A stretch of DNA of 64,000 bases from Microbacterium atlanticum (GTDB lineage Bacteria > Actinomycetota > Actinomycetes > Actinomycetales > Microbacteriaceae). Each line of letters begins with the position of its first letter. The first letter of the stretch is position 1. Shown here in pieces: positions 1-9,757 of this stretch. Under the pieces are notes generated by a model. The model saw only the letters and a list, made by a program, of their open reading frames with translations. It had not been told where the DNA came from and did no database searches. Both the position numbers and the translations under genes were made by a program. Location of the stretch: positions 1,736,001 to 1,800,000 of the forward strand of contig NZ_CP063813.1 of assembly GCF_015277815.1 (NCBI RefSeq), written 5' to 3'.

Positions 1-434
1 CGAACGGCATCAGCACCGCCGGGCCCGCGGCGACGGCGCCCGTCGCGTCGGACGGCGACCAGACGGCGGTGACGCCCGATCCGCAGGGAGCGGGCGGCGG
101 TGAGGGCAGCGGGCTCGACGCCGGCACCGCACCCGTCACGGCCGCCGCCGACCTCGCGACCATCGCAGCCGGTCTGCTGGACGCCCGACGGGAATGCGAC
201 GACGAGGCCGCCTGTGTTGCCGGGGTCGCCGTCGATGGCGCCTCCGTCGTCGGCGGAGCCGTCGACCTGCCGGCTCAGGAGCGGACGGTCACGCTGCTCG
301 ACGACTTCGGCGACCTCGCGGTCGTTCGCGTCGATCCACGCGACGGCGCGGGGCCGGCCCAGCTGGTCGTGATCGTGCGTCAGGACGCCGGATGGCTGCT
401 GCGCGACGTCCGTGACGTCGCGCAGCAGCCATAG
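1..434 (+). CDS. C-terminal end of an unidentified protein (5' truncated)
   Basis: The reading frame is open from base 3 with no start needed, so this is the tail of a gene that begins outside the window. The visible part starts with a low-complexity Ala/Gly/Pro/Thr stretch of about 50 residues. A compact region of about 90 residues follows, holding two cysteines (RECDDEAACV) and ending in GWLLRDVRDV. A linker followed by a small beta-rich domain of this kind resembles the extracellular tails of actinobacterial Ser/Thr kinases or NTF2-like secreted domains, but this is a guess. The gene converges on the E2 gene with only 19 bases between stop codons. Confidence 0.6.
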   Translation, partial: NGISTAGPAATAPVASDGDQTAVTPDPQGAGGGEGSGLDAGTAPVTAAADLATIAAGLLDARRECDDEAACVAGVAVDGASVVGGAVDLPAQERTVTLLDDFGDLAVVRVDPRDGAGPAQLVVIVRQDAGWLLRDVRDVAQQP

Positions 435-453
435 ACGCCGGGGCGGCCCCCGA

Positions 454-2283
454 TCAGATGCCGAGCTGGCCCTCGAACTGCGCCGCCTCCAGGCGCGACT
501 TCACGGCACCCAGGAACCGCGCGGCGTCGGCCCCGTCGATGACGCGGTGGTCGTAGGAGAGCGCCAGGAACACGTAGGAGCGCACCGAGATGGCGTCCTT
601 GCCGTCGACCGTCACCACGCCCGGGCGCTTGACGACGACCCCGGTGCCGAGGATCGCGGTCTGCGGAAGGAAGACCACGGGCGTGTCGAACAGCGCACCG
701 CGCGAACCGGTGTTGGTCAGCGTGAAGGTGCCGCCGGCGAGCTCGTCGGGCTTCAGCTTGTTGTCGCGGGTCCGCGCCGCGAGATCGGCGATCTCGTGCG
801 CGATCTCGGCGAGGTTCTTCGTCGCCGCGTCGCGCAGCACCGGCGTGAGCAGGCCGCGCTCGGTGTCGACGGCGATGGAGAGGTTCTCGGTCGCCGGATA
901 GACGATCTGGTCGCCGTCCACGGTCGAGTTGATGACCGGGTACGCCTGCAGCGCCTCCGCGGCGGCGAGGGCGAAGAACGGCAGGAAGGACAGCTTGTCG
1001 CCGGTCTTGGACTGGAACTCGCCCTTCACCTTGTCGCGGAACGCCGCGAGCTTGGTGACGTCGACCTCCACGACGGAGGTGAGCTGCGCCGTGGACTGCA
1101 TCGACTCGACGGCCCGCTGGGCGAGGACCTTGCGAAGCCGCGACATCGGCTGGGTCGTGCCTCGCAGCGGCGACACCTCCAGCGGCGCAGGCGCCGCAGG
1201 AGCGGCCGCGGCCGGCGCCTCGGCCGGAGCCGACGCCGCCTCCGCGGCCTTGAGCACGTCCTCCTTGCGGATGCGGCCTCCGACGCCGGTGCCCTTGACT
1301 GTCGCGAGGTCGACGCCCTGCTGCTGGGCGAGGCGGCGGACCAGCGGCGTCACATAGGTGACGCTGTCGTCGTCCGCGAGCGAGGGGGCGGACGCCGGAG
1401 CCGCACTCTGAGCGGGCGCGGGGGTCTCCGCCGGGGCGGGAGCCGCGGCCTGTGCCGGCGCCTGCGCGGGCGCCGGCGCCTGAGCGGGCGCCTCGGCGGC
1501 GGGTGCGGGGGCTTCGGCCGGTGCCGGTGCGGGGGCCTCGGCCTGTGCCGGTGCGGGGGCCTCCGCCGGTGCCGGTGCCTGTGCCGGCGCGGGAGCCTCC
1601 GCCGCCGGCGCGGCCCCTGCCTCACCGATGCGGGCGAGGGGCGAGCCGACCGCGACCGTCTCGTCCTCCTGGACGAGGATCTCCTGCAGCGTGCCGGCGA
1701 ACGGCGAAGGGATCTCGGTGTCGACCTTGTCGGTCGAGATCTCGAGGAGCGGCTCGTCGACCGCGACCTCGTCGCCGACCTGCTTCAGCCAGCGGGTCAC
1801 CGTTCCCTCCGTGACGCTCTCGCCGAGCTCGGGGAGGACGACGTCCTTGCCTGCGGCAGCGGGTGCCTCGGCGGCCGGCGCGGCTGCCGGTGCAGCCTCG
1901 GCCGGCGCGGGAGCGGCGGCGGGCGCTTCGGCCTGGGCGGGCGCCTCAGCAGGGGCGGGCGCTGCGGCCGGTGCGGCGTCCGCGGGGGCGGCAGGGGTCT
2001 CGGCGGCCGCAGCCTCGGGGGCGGGGGCTGCGTCGGAGCTGCCGGAGCCGTCGCCGATCTTCGCCAGCACGGCGCCGACCTCGACGGTCTCGTCCTCCTG
2101 CACGAGGATCTCCTCGATGACACCGCTCACGGGCGAGGGGATCTCGGTGTCCACCTTGTCCGTGGAGATCTCGAGCAGGCCCTCGTCGGCCTGAACGGTG
2201 TCGCCGACGTTCTTGAGCCAGCGGGTGACCGTTCCCTCGGTCACGCTCTCACCGAGAGCGGGGAGGACCACGGATGTGCTCAT
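454..2283 (-). CDS. sucB: Dihydrolipoamide acyltransferase, E2 of 2-oxoacid dehydrogenase
   Basis: This is the cytoplasmic E2 core, which passes an acyl group from lipoyl-lysine to CoA. The 609-residue protein has two lipoyl domains, with lysines near residues 43 and 186 in the motif EISTDKVDTEIPSP. Long Ala/Pro/Glu linkers separate them from an E1/E3-binding domain (VRRLAQQQGVDLATVKGTG, about residue 315) and the catalytic domain ending in SYDHRVIDGADA, which supplies the HxxxDG catalytic residues. An AAGGAGA ribosome site lies 7 bases before the ATG. The gene follows lpdA (E3) in the same operon. In actinobacteria this two-lipoyl E2 commonly serves both pyruvate and 2-oxoglutarate dehydrogenase complexes, so substrate specificity is not settled. 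Confidence 0.95.
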   Translation of the reverse strand: MSTSVVLPALGESVTEGTVTRWLKNVGDTVQADEGLLEISTDKVDTEIPSPVSGVIEEILVQEDETVEVGAVLAKIGDGSGSSDAAPAPEAAAAETPAAPADAAPAAAPAPAEAPAQAEAPAAAPAPAEAAPAAAPAAEAPAAAGKDVVLPELGESVTEGTVTRWLKQVGDEVAVDEPLLEISTDKVDTEIPSPFAGTLQEILVQEDETVAVGSPLARIGEAGAAPAAEAPAPAQAPAPAEAPAPAQAEAPAPAPAEAPAPAAEAPAQAPAPAQAPAQAAAPAPAETPAPAQSAAPASAPSLADDDSVTYVTPLVRRLAQQQGVDLATVKGTGVGGRIRKEDVLKAAEAASAPAEAPAAAAPAAPAPLEVSPLRGTTQPMSRLRKVLAQRAVESMQSTAQLTSVVEVDVTKLAAFRDKVKGEFQSKTGDKLSFLPFFALAAAEALQAYPVINSTVDGDQIVYPATENLSIAVDTERGLLTPVLRDAATKNLAEIAHEIADLAARTRDNKLKPDELAGGTFTLTNTGSRGALFDTPVVFLPQTAILGTGVVVKRPGVVTVDGKDAISVRSYVFLALSYDHRVIDGADAARFLGAVKSRLEAAQFEGQLGI

Positions 2284-2345
2284 GAGGAAGTCTCCTTCTG
2301 CAGGTATATCGGATCTAGCTTAGTGATGGCGGGCGGTTCGGAGGG

Positions 2346-3719
2346 TCAGAGGGCATGCAGCGGCTTGCCCGCCAGAGCGAGGAAGGCTTCGCCGAGCGCC
2401 TCGGACTGCGTCGGGTGCGCGTGGACGAACGGGGCGATGTCTTCGGGGTGCGCCTCCCAGCCGACGGCGAGCTGTCCTTCGGTGATCAGCTCACCGACAC
2501 GGTCTCCGATGAGGTGGACGCCGACGACCGGTCCCTCCTTCACGCGGACGACCTTCACGAGCCCGCCGGTGCCGAGGATCTCGCTCTTCCCGTTGCCGGC
2601 GAGGTTGTACTCGTACGACGCCACCGCGTCCCCGCCGTGGGTCTCGACGGCCTGCGCCTCCGTGAGCCCGACCGAGGCGACCTCGGGGTGGCTGTAGGTC
2701 ACCTTGGGGATGTGCGCGTCGGGGATCGCGACCGGTGCAAGACCGGCGATCTCCTCCGCGACGAAGATGCCCTGCTGGAATCCGCGGTGCGCGAGCTGCA
2801 GACCCGGGGTGATGTCGCCGACGGCCCACACGTGGGGCACGGCGGTGCGCAGGCGCTCGTCGACGCCGACGAAGCCGCGGTCGATCACGACCCCTGCTTC
2901 CTCGTAGCCGAGGCCGGAGGTCGCGGGCCCGCGGCCGACGGCGACCAGCAGGTAGTCGGCGGTGATGCTCTTGCCGTCCTCGAGCGTCACCGTCACGGCA
3001 TCCGAGGTCTGCGTCGCACTCTGGAACCGCACTCCGAGCGAGTACTGGATGCCGCGCCGTCGGAAGGCGCGCTCCAGACCCTTGCTCAGCGCGACGTCCT
3101 CATTGGGGACGAGATGATCCAGCGCCTCCACGATCGTCACGTCGACGCCGAAGGAGCGCCACACGCTGGCGAACTCGACGCCGATGACACCGCCGCCCAG
3201 GATGACCGCACTGGCGGGGATCTCGTCGAGCTCGAGCGCGTGCTCGCTCGTGAGGATCCGTCCCCCGACCTCGAGTCCGGGAAGCGTCCGGCTGTACGAG
3301 CCCGTTGCGAGGACGACGTCCGTGCCGCGGTAGCGATCGTCGCCCACGCGCACGGCCGGCCCCGCTTCCAGGCGACCTTCGCCGCCCACGACGGTGATGC
3401 CCCGCGCCTTCACCAGGCCCTCGAGGCCCTTGAACTTCTTGGCGACGATGCCCTCGCGGTACGCCCGCACCCCCGCCGGGTCGATCCCGTCGAGCGATGC
3501 GCGGACGCCGACCGAGGCGGCATCCCGCGCCAGGTCGGCCACCTCGGCCGCATGCAGCAGCGCCTTGGTCGGAATGCAGCCGCGGTGCAGGCACGTTCCG
3601 CCGACCTTGTCCTTCTCGATGAGGGCGACGCTCCTGCCCAGCTCGGCGGCGCGCAGCGCGGCCGCATAGCCGCCGCTGCCACCCCCCAGTACGACGAGAT
3701 CGAAGGTGTGGTCGGTCAT
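2346..3719 (-). CDS. lpdA: Dihydrolipoyl dehydrogenase (E3)
   Basis: This flavoprotein reoxidises dihydrolipoamide on E2 using NAD+. The 457-residue protein starts with the FAD-binding GGGSGGYAAALRAAELG. It carries the redox disulfide motif GGTCLHRGC (Cys43 and Cys48), a second nucleotide-binding GGGVIGVEFAS, and the C-terminal HAHPTQSEALGEAF, whose His-Glu pair completes the active site of the partner subunit. Its ATG overlaps the TGA of pepA by four bases (ATGA), so translation is probably coupled to pepA. The E2 gene follows 62 bases later. Confidence 0.96.
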   Translation of the reverse strand: MTDHTFDLVVLGGGSGGYAAALRAAELGRSVALIEKDKVGGTCLHRGCIPTKALLHAAEVADLARDAASVGVRASLDGIDPAGVRAYREGIVAKKFKGLEGLVKARGITVVGGEGRLEAGPAVRVGDDRYRGTDVVLATGSYSRTLPGLEVGGRILTSEHALELDEIPASAVILGGGVIGVEFASVWRSFGVDVTIVEALDHLVPNEDVALSKGLERAFRRRGIQYSLGVRFQSATQTSDAVTVTLEDGKSITADYLLVAVGRGPATSGLGYEEAGVVIDRGFVGVDERLRTAVPHVWAVGDITPGLQLAHRGFQQGIFVAEEIAGLAPVAIPDAHIPKVTYSHPEVASVGLTEAQAVETHGGDAVASYEYNLAGNGKSEILGTGGLVKVVRVKEGPVVGVHLIGDRVGELITEGQLAVGWEAHPEDIAPFVHAHPTQSEALGEAFLALAGKPLHAL

Positions 3720-5203
3720 CGTGCCTCCTCATCGAGGTCGTCAAGGACGAAGCGGACCAGGCTGCGCACGGTGGCGGCGGTCGGTCCCTTGTCGGTGTAG
3801 CCGTACGGCGCGCCCTTGTGGGTCCCGCTGCCGGCGATGTCGAGATGCACCCAGGGGATCCGGGGAGCATCGGCGTCGTCGGCGGTGCGGCCGACGAAGT
3901 GACGCAGGAACAGGCCTGCGAAGAGCGAGCCGCCTGCAGGGTCGCCGATCTTGGCGTTCTGCAGGTCGGCGAGGGGGGAGTCGAGCTCCTCGATCATGTG
4001 GGCGGGAAGCGGCAGCTGCCACGCGGGCTCGCCGGCTTCGGAGGCGGCGGCGAGGTAGCGGGCGACAGCGTCGTCGTCGCCCATGACGCCGGTGTGGCGG
4101 GTTCCCAGGGCGATCAGGATCGCACCGGTGAGGGTGGCGACGTCGACGATGACATCGGGATGCTCGCGACTGGCGGCGGCGAGGCCGTCCGCCAGGACGA
4201 GGCGGCCTTCCGCATCGGTGTTGAGCACCTCGACCGTCGTCCCGTCGAGCATGCGCAGCACGTCGCCGGGGCGGGTGGCGCGACCGGAGGGCATGTTGTC
4301 GGCGAGACACAGCCAGGCGGTGACCTTGACGGGTGCCGAGACGGATGCCACGGCCCGCAGCACGCCGAGCACGGTCGCGGCACCGGCCATGTCGTACTTC
4401 ATTCCCACCATGGAAGCCGCCGGCTTCAGCGACAGGCCGCCGGTGTCGAACGTGATGCCCTTGCCCACCAGCGCGACGTGCCGCCGCGCGTCCTCGGGGG
4501 AGTACTCCAGGCGGACCAGGCGCGGCGGCCGGTCCGAGCCCTGCCCGACGCCGAGGATCCCGCCGAAGCCCTGCTCCGCGAGCGCCTCCTCGTCGAGGAC
4601 GTCGACGGTGACGGGCAACTCTGCGACGGCCTGGGCCGCACGGTCGGCGACGTCCGCGGGACCCAGCCATTCGGCGGGGATGTTCACGAGATCCTTCACC
4701 AGCGCCACCGACGCGGCCGTCTCGACCACGAGCCGGAGCGCCTCGTCGTCGCTGTCGGCGGTGCCGTGGACGATCACCTTCGAGGCGCGCGGCTTCGGCG
4801 CGTCGGACTTGTAGCCGTCGAAGCGGTAGCCGCCGAGCGCGGCACCCTCTGCCGCCGCGATCCACGACGCCGGATCGGCCAGCGGCGCGGCCACCGCGAC
4901 GCTCGCGAAGCCGGTCAGCGAGCGGATCGCCGCCCCGACCGCGTCCCGCACTGCCGCGGCATCCGGATCGGCGCCCGTCCCGACGACGGCCAGCGGCAGC
5001 GAGGTGCTCTCAGGGGCGTACACCCGGACGAGGGCGCCGGGCGAGCCGGTGAACCCGACTGCGGACAGCGACTCGCGGAGTCCCGGCCACTCCGCGAGCT
5101 GCGGCGGGCCTTCGGCCTCGAGAGGAGGCAGGGCGAGGAGGATGGCGTCGGCTTCGGACTCTCGGACGGGTGCGGTGCGGTATTCGAGGTCGGGGAACGA
5201 CAT
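3716..5203 (-). CDS. pepA: Leucyl aminopeptidase, M17 family
   Basis: This cytosolic metallopeptidase removes N-terminal residues and has two catalytic metal ions. The 495-residue length is normal for the family. The metal-site motifs KGITFDTGGLSLKP and NTDAEGRLVLADGL are intact, and the less conserved N-terminal domain occupies the first 170 residues. The start was set at the ATG at 5203 (MSFPDLEYR). A TAGGAT hexamer ends exactly seven bases before it, fitting a leaderless transcript; an ATG nine bases further upstream overlaps that hexamer. A much longer upstream reading frame exists but is unsupported. The gene heads the operon pepA-lpdA-sucB and is divergent from the PAC2 gene. Confidence 0.94.
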   Translation of the reverse strand: MSFPDLEYRTAPVRESEADAILLALPPLEAEGPPQLAEWPGLRESLSAVGFTGSPGALVRVYAPESTSLPLAVVGTGADPDAAAVRDAVGAAIRSLTGFASVAVAAPLADPASWIAAAEGAALGGYRFDGYKSDAPKPRASKVIVHGTADSDDEALRLVVETAASVALVKDLVNIPAEWLGPADVADRAAQAVAELPVTVDVLDEEALAEQGFGGILGVGQGSDRPPRLVRLEYSPEDARRHVALVGKGITFDTGGLSLKPAASMVGMKYDMAGAATVLGVLRAVASVSAPVKVTAWLCLADNMPSGRATRPGDVLRMLDGTTVEVLNTDAEGRLVLADGLAAASREHPDVIVDVATLTGAILIALGTRHTGVMGDDDAVARYLAAASEAGEPAWQLPLPAHMIEELDSPLADLQNAKIGDPAGGSLFAGLFLRHFVGRTADDADAPRIPWVHLDIAGSGTHKGAPYGYTDKGPTAATVRSLVRFVLDDLDEEAR

Positions 5204-5210
5204 GGACTCC

Positions 5211-5216
5211 ATCCTA
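5211..5216 (-). promoter_or_regulatory. -10 element of the pepA-lpdA-sucB operon
   Basis: TAGGAT on the minus strand, followed by 7 bases and the ATG at 5203. The spacing leaves no room for a ribosome site, so transcription probably begins at or next to the start codon. Confidence 0.55.
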
Positions 5217-5314
5217 GGTTTCGATGCCCGTTCGCCCGTTGCACCCGCCTCGAGGGGCAGACGGATGTTCGCTCTGAGCGCGACCGACGCGCCCCGGCGT
5301 CGGCGGCCTGCTCG

Positions 5315-5320
5315 TAGCAT
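5315..5320 (+). promoter_or_regulatory. -10 element, leaderless PAC2 gene
   Basis: TAGCAT followed by exactly six bases and the ATG at 5327. It belongs to the TAnnnT-N6-start class seen repeatedly in this window. Confidence 0.55.
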
Positions 5321-5326
5321 GGGAGC

Positions 5327-6247
5327 ATGCCTTTTCCCGGCCCGCTGTTCGAGCGTGCGGCCTCCGCGCCGCCCGTCCCGCGCGGACTCCCGCTGGTGAT
5401 CGCCCTCACCGGGTTCACGGACGCCGGAAGCGCCGTGGGCCAGGTCATCGAGCACTTCCGCGACGAGCTGTCGCCGTCGCCGCTGGCCGTCTTCTCGAAC
5501 GACGTGCTGCTGGACTATCGCGCGCGCCGGCCGATCGTGGCCTTCGAGAAGGACCATCTCACCGACTACCGCCCGCAGCGGCTGGAGCTGTCGTTCGCGC
5601 ACGACGCGCTCGGCCAGCCGTTCCTCCTTCTGGCCGGCTACGAGCCCGATTTCGCATGGGATGCCTTCGCCGCGGCGGTGCTCGATTTCACCGAGGCATA
5701 CGGCGTGTCGACCGTGACGTGGGTGCACGCCATTCCCATGCCGGTTCCGCATACCCGGCCGATCGGCACGACGGTCAGCGGCACGCGATCCGAGCTCACC
5801 GAGGCGCACTCGGTGTGGCAGCCGCATACGCAGGTACCCGCCACAGCAGGCCACCTCCTCGAGTACCGCCTCGCTGCGGCCGGCGTGCGCATCGCCGGCT
5901 TCGTCCTGCTGATCCCTCACTATCTCGGCGACACCGAGTATCCGGCGGCGGCGCTCGCGGCGCTGGACAGCCTCACGGTCGCCACCGGGCTGGTGTTCGC
6001 GGGTGACGACCTGCGCGAGGAGAACCGCGAGTACCTCGAGAAGGTCACCGAGCAGATCGAGGGCAGCGACGAGCTCGCCCGTATGGTGCAGGGCCTCGAA
6101 GAGCGCTACGACGCCTATATGGCGGGATCGACGCTCGCCACGCCGATGATCCACACGGGCGATCTGCCGAGCGCCGACGAGCTGGCGGCCGAGCTCGAGC
6201 GCTTTCTGGCGTCGCGTCCCGGCGACGACGACAAGCGCGGCAGCTGA
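5327..6247 (+). CDS. PAC2 family protein
   Basis: A 306-residue protein with the signature of the PAC2 family, named after the eukaryotic proteasome assembly chaperone 2. It has the early GLPLVIALTGFTDAGSAVGQ segment, a central TWVHAIPMPVPHTRP, and a C-terminal helical part about residues 245-300. Bacterial members are common in actinobacteria and their function is not established. Microbacteriaceae generally lack a proteasome, so the name should not be taken as a role. The gene is alone between the divergent pepA and the sigma factor gene, with its own leaderless-type promoter. Confidence 0.85.
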   Translation: MPFPGPLFERAASAPPVPRGLPLVIALTGFTDAGSAVGQVIEHFRDELSPSPLAVFSNDVLLDYRARRPIVAFEKDHLTDYRPQRLELSFAHDALGQPFLLLAGYEPDFAWDAFAAAVLDFTEAYGVSTVTWVHAIPMPVPHTRPIGTTVSGTRSELTEAHSVWQPHTQVPATAGHLLEYRLAAAGVRIAGFVLLIPHYLGDTEYPAAALAALDSLTVATGLVFAGDDLREENREYLEKVTEQIEGSDELARMVQGLEERYDAYMAGSTLATPMIHTGDLPSADELAAELERFLASRPGDDDKRGS

Positions 6248-6352
6248 TCGGTCCCGCCACAGCCGAGGCGGAATGCCGCGCGGCGACGGCGTGTTGATGC
6301 TGGGGATGGAGGTGTGCCGCACGCCGCAGGGCGATGCTGGCGGCGCACGGCA

Positions 6353-6429
6353 AGTATGCGATACTAGACGCTCTGACCCGTTGTCAACCGTCTTCGTCGG
6401 CCTGCCTGCCGAAGATGTGGACTTGACAA
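6353..6429 (+). promoter_or_regulatory. Structured leader or promoter region before sigA
   Basis: The 248-base gap before sigA holds the inverted repeat AGTAT-GCG-ATACT (6353-6365). A second, longer one pairs TTGTCAA (6381-6387) with TTGACAA (6423-6429). Between the arms two mutually exclusive inner stems are possible: TCTTCG 6391-6396 with CGAAGA 6410-6415, or TCGGC 6397-6401 with GCCGA 6408-6412. No TAnnnT hexamer lies 16-18 bases after the TTGACA, so I do not assign that as a -35 box. The promoter itself is not certain. Confidence 0.4.
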
Positions 6430-6495
6430 GGGTCTTACTAGTGTCCGAAACCGACCGGAGACGCGCACGGCGCGTCGACCGGTGAAAGGCGAAAC

Positions 6496-7838
<1,343 letters not shown>

Positions 7839-7842
<4 letters not shown>

Positions 7843-8534
7843 GCGAGGCGAACGCCGGCAAGGCACTCACCGTCCAGGTCGAAGGCTCGTCGTTCGCCCG
7901 CATCCCGATCCGCACGCGGGTCGTGATGCCCGGCGACGACCTCGACGCGTTCGTCCGCGAGTACGCCGCGGAGGTAGTCCGATCGGGCGACCTGCTGTTC
8001 GTGACCGAGAAGATCGTGGCGATCACTCAGGGCCGCTCGTACCTCGTCGAGGACATCCAGCCGCGCAAGCTGGCGTTCTTCCTGTCGAAGTACGTCACGC
8101 GCACGCCGTACGGGATCGGCCTCGGCATGCCCGAGACGATGGAGATGGCGCTGCGCGAGTGCGGCACGATCCGCATCCTCTTCGCAGCCGCGGTCTCGGC
8201 CGTCACGAAGCTGTTCGGACGCAAGGGCGACTTCTACCGCATCGCCGGCGACCGGGCCCGCGCGATCGACGGCCCCACGTCGGGCACGATCCCGCCCTAC
8301 AACAAGGCTGTCGTGCTCGGCCCCGAACGTCCGCGCGAGGTCGCTCAGCGTCTCAAGGCCCTCCTCAACGGTGTGCCCGAGGTCGCGGTCGTCGACATCA
8401 ACGACCTCGGGGGCAACGTGCTCGGCTCGACCGTCGACAAGGCGGAGGAGAAGCGCCTCGTCGCGATCCTGAAGGACAACCCTCTCGGCCAGGGGCATCA
8501 GTCCACGCCGATGGGCATCATCCGCGCAGTCTGA
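7839..8534 (+). CDS. Coenzyme F420:L-glutamate ligase-like protein
   Basis: A 231-residue protein of the F420-0:glutamate ligase family, whose founding members add glutamate to the lactyl-phosphate side chain of deazaflavin F420. Family features visible are [15 protein letters not shown], the strand-loop [18 protein letters not shown], and the C-terminal [14 protein letters not shown]. The start is the GTG that overlaps the sigA stop (GTGA), so the two are translationally coupled. No other F420 synthesis gene is in the window. The family name is secure, but use of F420 is not, and it may act on another substrate. A strong terminator follows. Confidence 0.75.
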
Positions 8535-8553
8535 CGCCACCCCTCATACGCGG

Positions 8554-8583
8554 AAGGCGCGGCACCCGAGGGTGCCGCGCCTT
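8554..8583 (+). terminator. Intrinsic terminator after sigA operon
   Basis: A perfect 13-bp stem, AAGGCGCGGCACC with GGTGCCGCGCCTT, closes a 4-base loop and is followed by CTTCTTCT. It lies 19 bases after the F420-ligase-like stop. Confidence 0.85.
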
Positions 8584-8592
8584 CTTCTATCG

Positions 8593-8634
8593 GGGTCTCG
8601 ATACGCGGGCTCGTTCCTCGCGCGCTACTCGACC
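8593..8634. repeat. REP-like intergenic element
   Basis: GGGTCTCGATACGC and CTACTCGACC flank a short CG-rich centre just after the terminator. From memory, elements of the form GGTCTCGATACGC...GCTACTCGACC are scattered between genes of Microbacterium and relatives. Only one copy is present here, so repetition cannot be shown from this window. Confidence 0.45.
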
Positions 8635-8689
8635 TTGACCCGGCACGCATCAACGCTCCTTCGTCGCATTGATCCGCACCGCGTCAACG

Positions 8690-9712
8690 TCAGAACCCGA
8701 TCGCGGCACGGTAGCGCGGCTTGTGACCGGTGCGGATGCCGGTGACGCTCGGCTTGTTCTCGTAGACGCCGGCGCCCCAGTTTCCCTCGACCAGCACCGG
8801 TCCGTCGGGGGAGACGACGATGTCCCATCCGACGTACTGCACCTGCGGGACGACTCGCGCGACCCGGTCGACGAACTCCTTGACCTGGTCGACCATCGGC
8901 AACTGGAAGTCCGCGATCACGAAGCCGCTGTCGGGGTGCTTCTCGTGCACGTGCCCATGCGAGTCGTATCCGGGTCCCACGGCATGGCCGTCGTCGTCGA
9001 GCATCGTGTAGAACCCGCCGAAGGTCATCTGGTCGCTGACCGCGCCGCGCCCGAACTTCTGCGCCATCGCCAGGATGTGGGTCCTCTCGCCGTCGAAGAA
9101 GGCGGTCACGCGCGTCGTGTTGACGGTGCCGGGGCAGACGGCCGCGAGGTCCTCGTGCTGGCGGATGACCTCCTCGATGAGGAGCTCGCCGCGAGCGAGG
9201 AGTCCGCGATGGAACTCCTCCCAATCCGACACCTCGGCGGCGTGGTAGCGGTGCACCCCGGTCCCGGCCTGACCCACCGGCTCCTTCGTGACGATCGTGC
9301 CGTGCTTCTCGGCGAACGCGCGCACGGCGTCGGCGTTCCCCTCCTCGACGACCATCCAATCGCGCCGCAGGAACTCGCTGAAGGTGCGGTCGAACTCCAC
9401 CTTGTCCTGGAACAGGCCGCGATAGTCGGGGTGGTCGTACTTCTGCGAGAGCTCGTTCGAGACCGGATGCGTCATGTACGTCGCCCGCTCCGCACGGTTG
9501 AGGATCGCGAAGTCGTAGTCGACGTAGTCCTGGAAGCCGACCTGCCGGAAGCCGGCCGACCAGAGCATGTCGACCACCACCGCGGGGGTCCACTTGCCGT
9601 GCGCGTGCGCGGTCTCCTTCGCACGCTCCAGCACGGAGCCCACATCGATCCGGCGGATCCGCCAGGCGAGGTAGCGAAGACGGTTCGAGAGGGCGAGGCC
9701 CTGAGAAGGCAT
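8690..9712 (-). CDS. Sugar-transfer-associated ATP-grasp domain protein
   Basis: A 340-residue protein with an ATP-grasp fold, which in this superfamily joins an acid to an amine or thiol via an acyl phosphate. Visible elements are TIVTKEPVGQAGTGV (nucleotide binding), ELLIEEVIRQHEDLA, PGTVNTTRVTAFFDGER and the metal-binding end LVEGNWGAGVYENKPS. The PGTVNT-R-VT pattern is that of the sugar-transfer-associated ATP-grasp subgroup. A ribosome site (GGAG, 5 bases before the ATG) sets the start. It is divergent from the split racemase genes, with overlapping -10 elements, suggesting a linked role in cell-wall or peptide chemistry; the substrate is unknown. Confidence 0.75.
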   Translation of the reverse strand: MPSQGLALSNRLRYLAWRIRRIDVGSVLERAKETAHAHGKWTPAVVVDMLWSAGFRQVGFQDYVDYDFAILNRAERATYMTHPVSNELSQKYDHPDYRGLFQDKVEFDRTFSEFLRRDWMVVEEGNADAVRAFAEKHGTIVTKEPVGQAGTGVHRYHAAEVSDWEEFHRGLLARGELLIEEVIRQHEDLAAVCPGTVNTTRVTAFFDGERTHILAMAQKFGRGAVSDQMTFGGFYTMLDDDGHAVGPGYDSHGHVHEKHPDSGFVIADFQLPMVDQVKEFVDRVARVVPQVQYVGWDIVVSPDGPVLVEGNWGAGVYENKPSVTGIRTGHKPRYRAAIGF

Positions 9713-9745
9713 GCGTGCTCCGGGGTCGGGATCGGGGGACCCCGT

Positions 9746-9752
9746 TAGTCTA
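9746..9752. promoter_or_regulatory. Overlapping divergent -10 elements
   Basis: On the plus strand TAGTCT (9746-9751) sits six bases before the GTG at 9758. On the minus strand TAGACT (9752-9747) lies about 35 bases before the ATP-grasp ATG. The two hexamers share five base pairs, so the two genes should compete for polymerase. Confidence 0.5.
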
Positions 9753-9757
9753 GAGGC

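Noticed and set aside
1390..2060. Apparent DNA repeats rich in GCC/GGC
   Set aside because: They encode the Ala/Pro/Glu linkers of the E2 protein; not a DNA-level repeat or CRISPR.
412..2697. A plus-strand 761-codon frame antisense to the E2 gene
   Set aside because: Low-complexity Arg/Gly translation of the antisense of an Ala/Pro linker; no motif and no ribosome site.
6423..6428. TTGACA as the -35 box of sigA
   Set aside because: No TAnnnT hexamer follows at 16-18 bases; it is better explained as one arm of the inverted repeat with TTGTCAA at 6381.
6273..6485. A 70-codon frame in the sigA leader
   Set aside because: No ribosome site, no family, and it runs through the inverted repeats.
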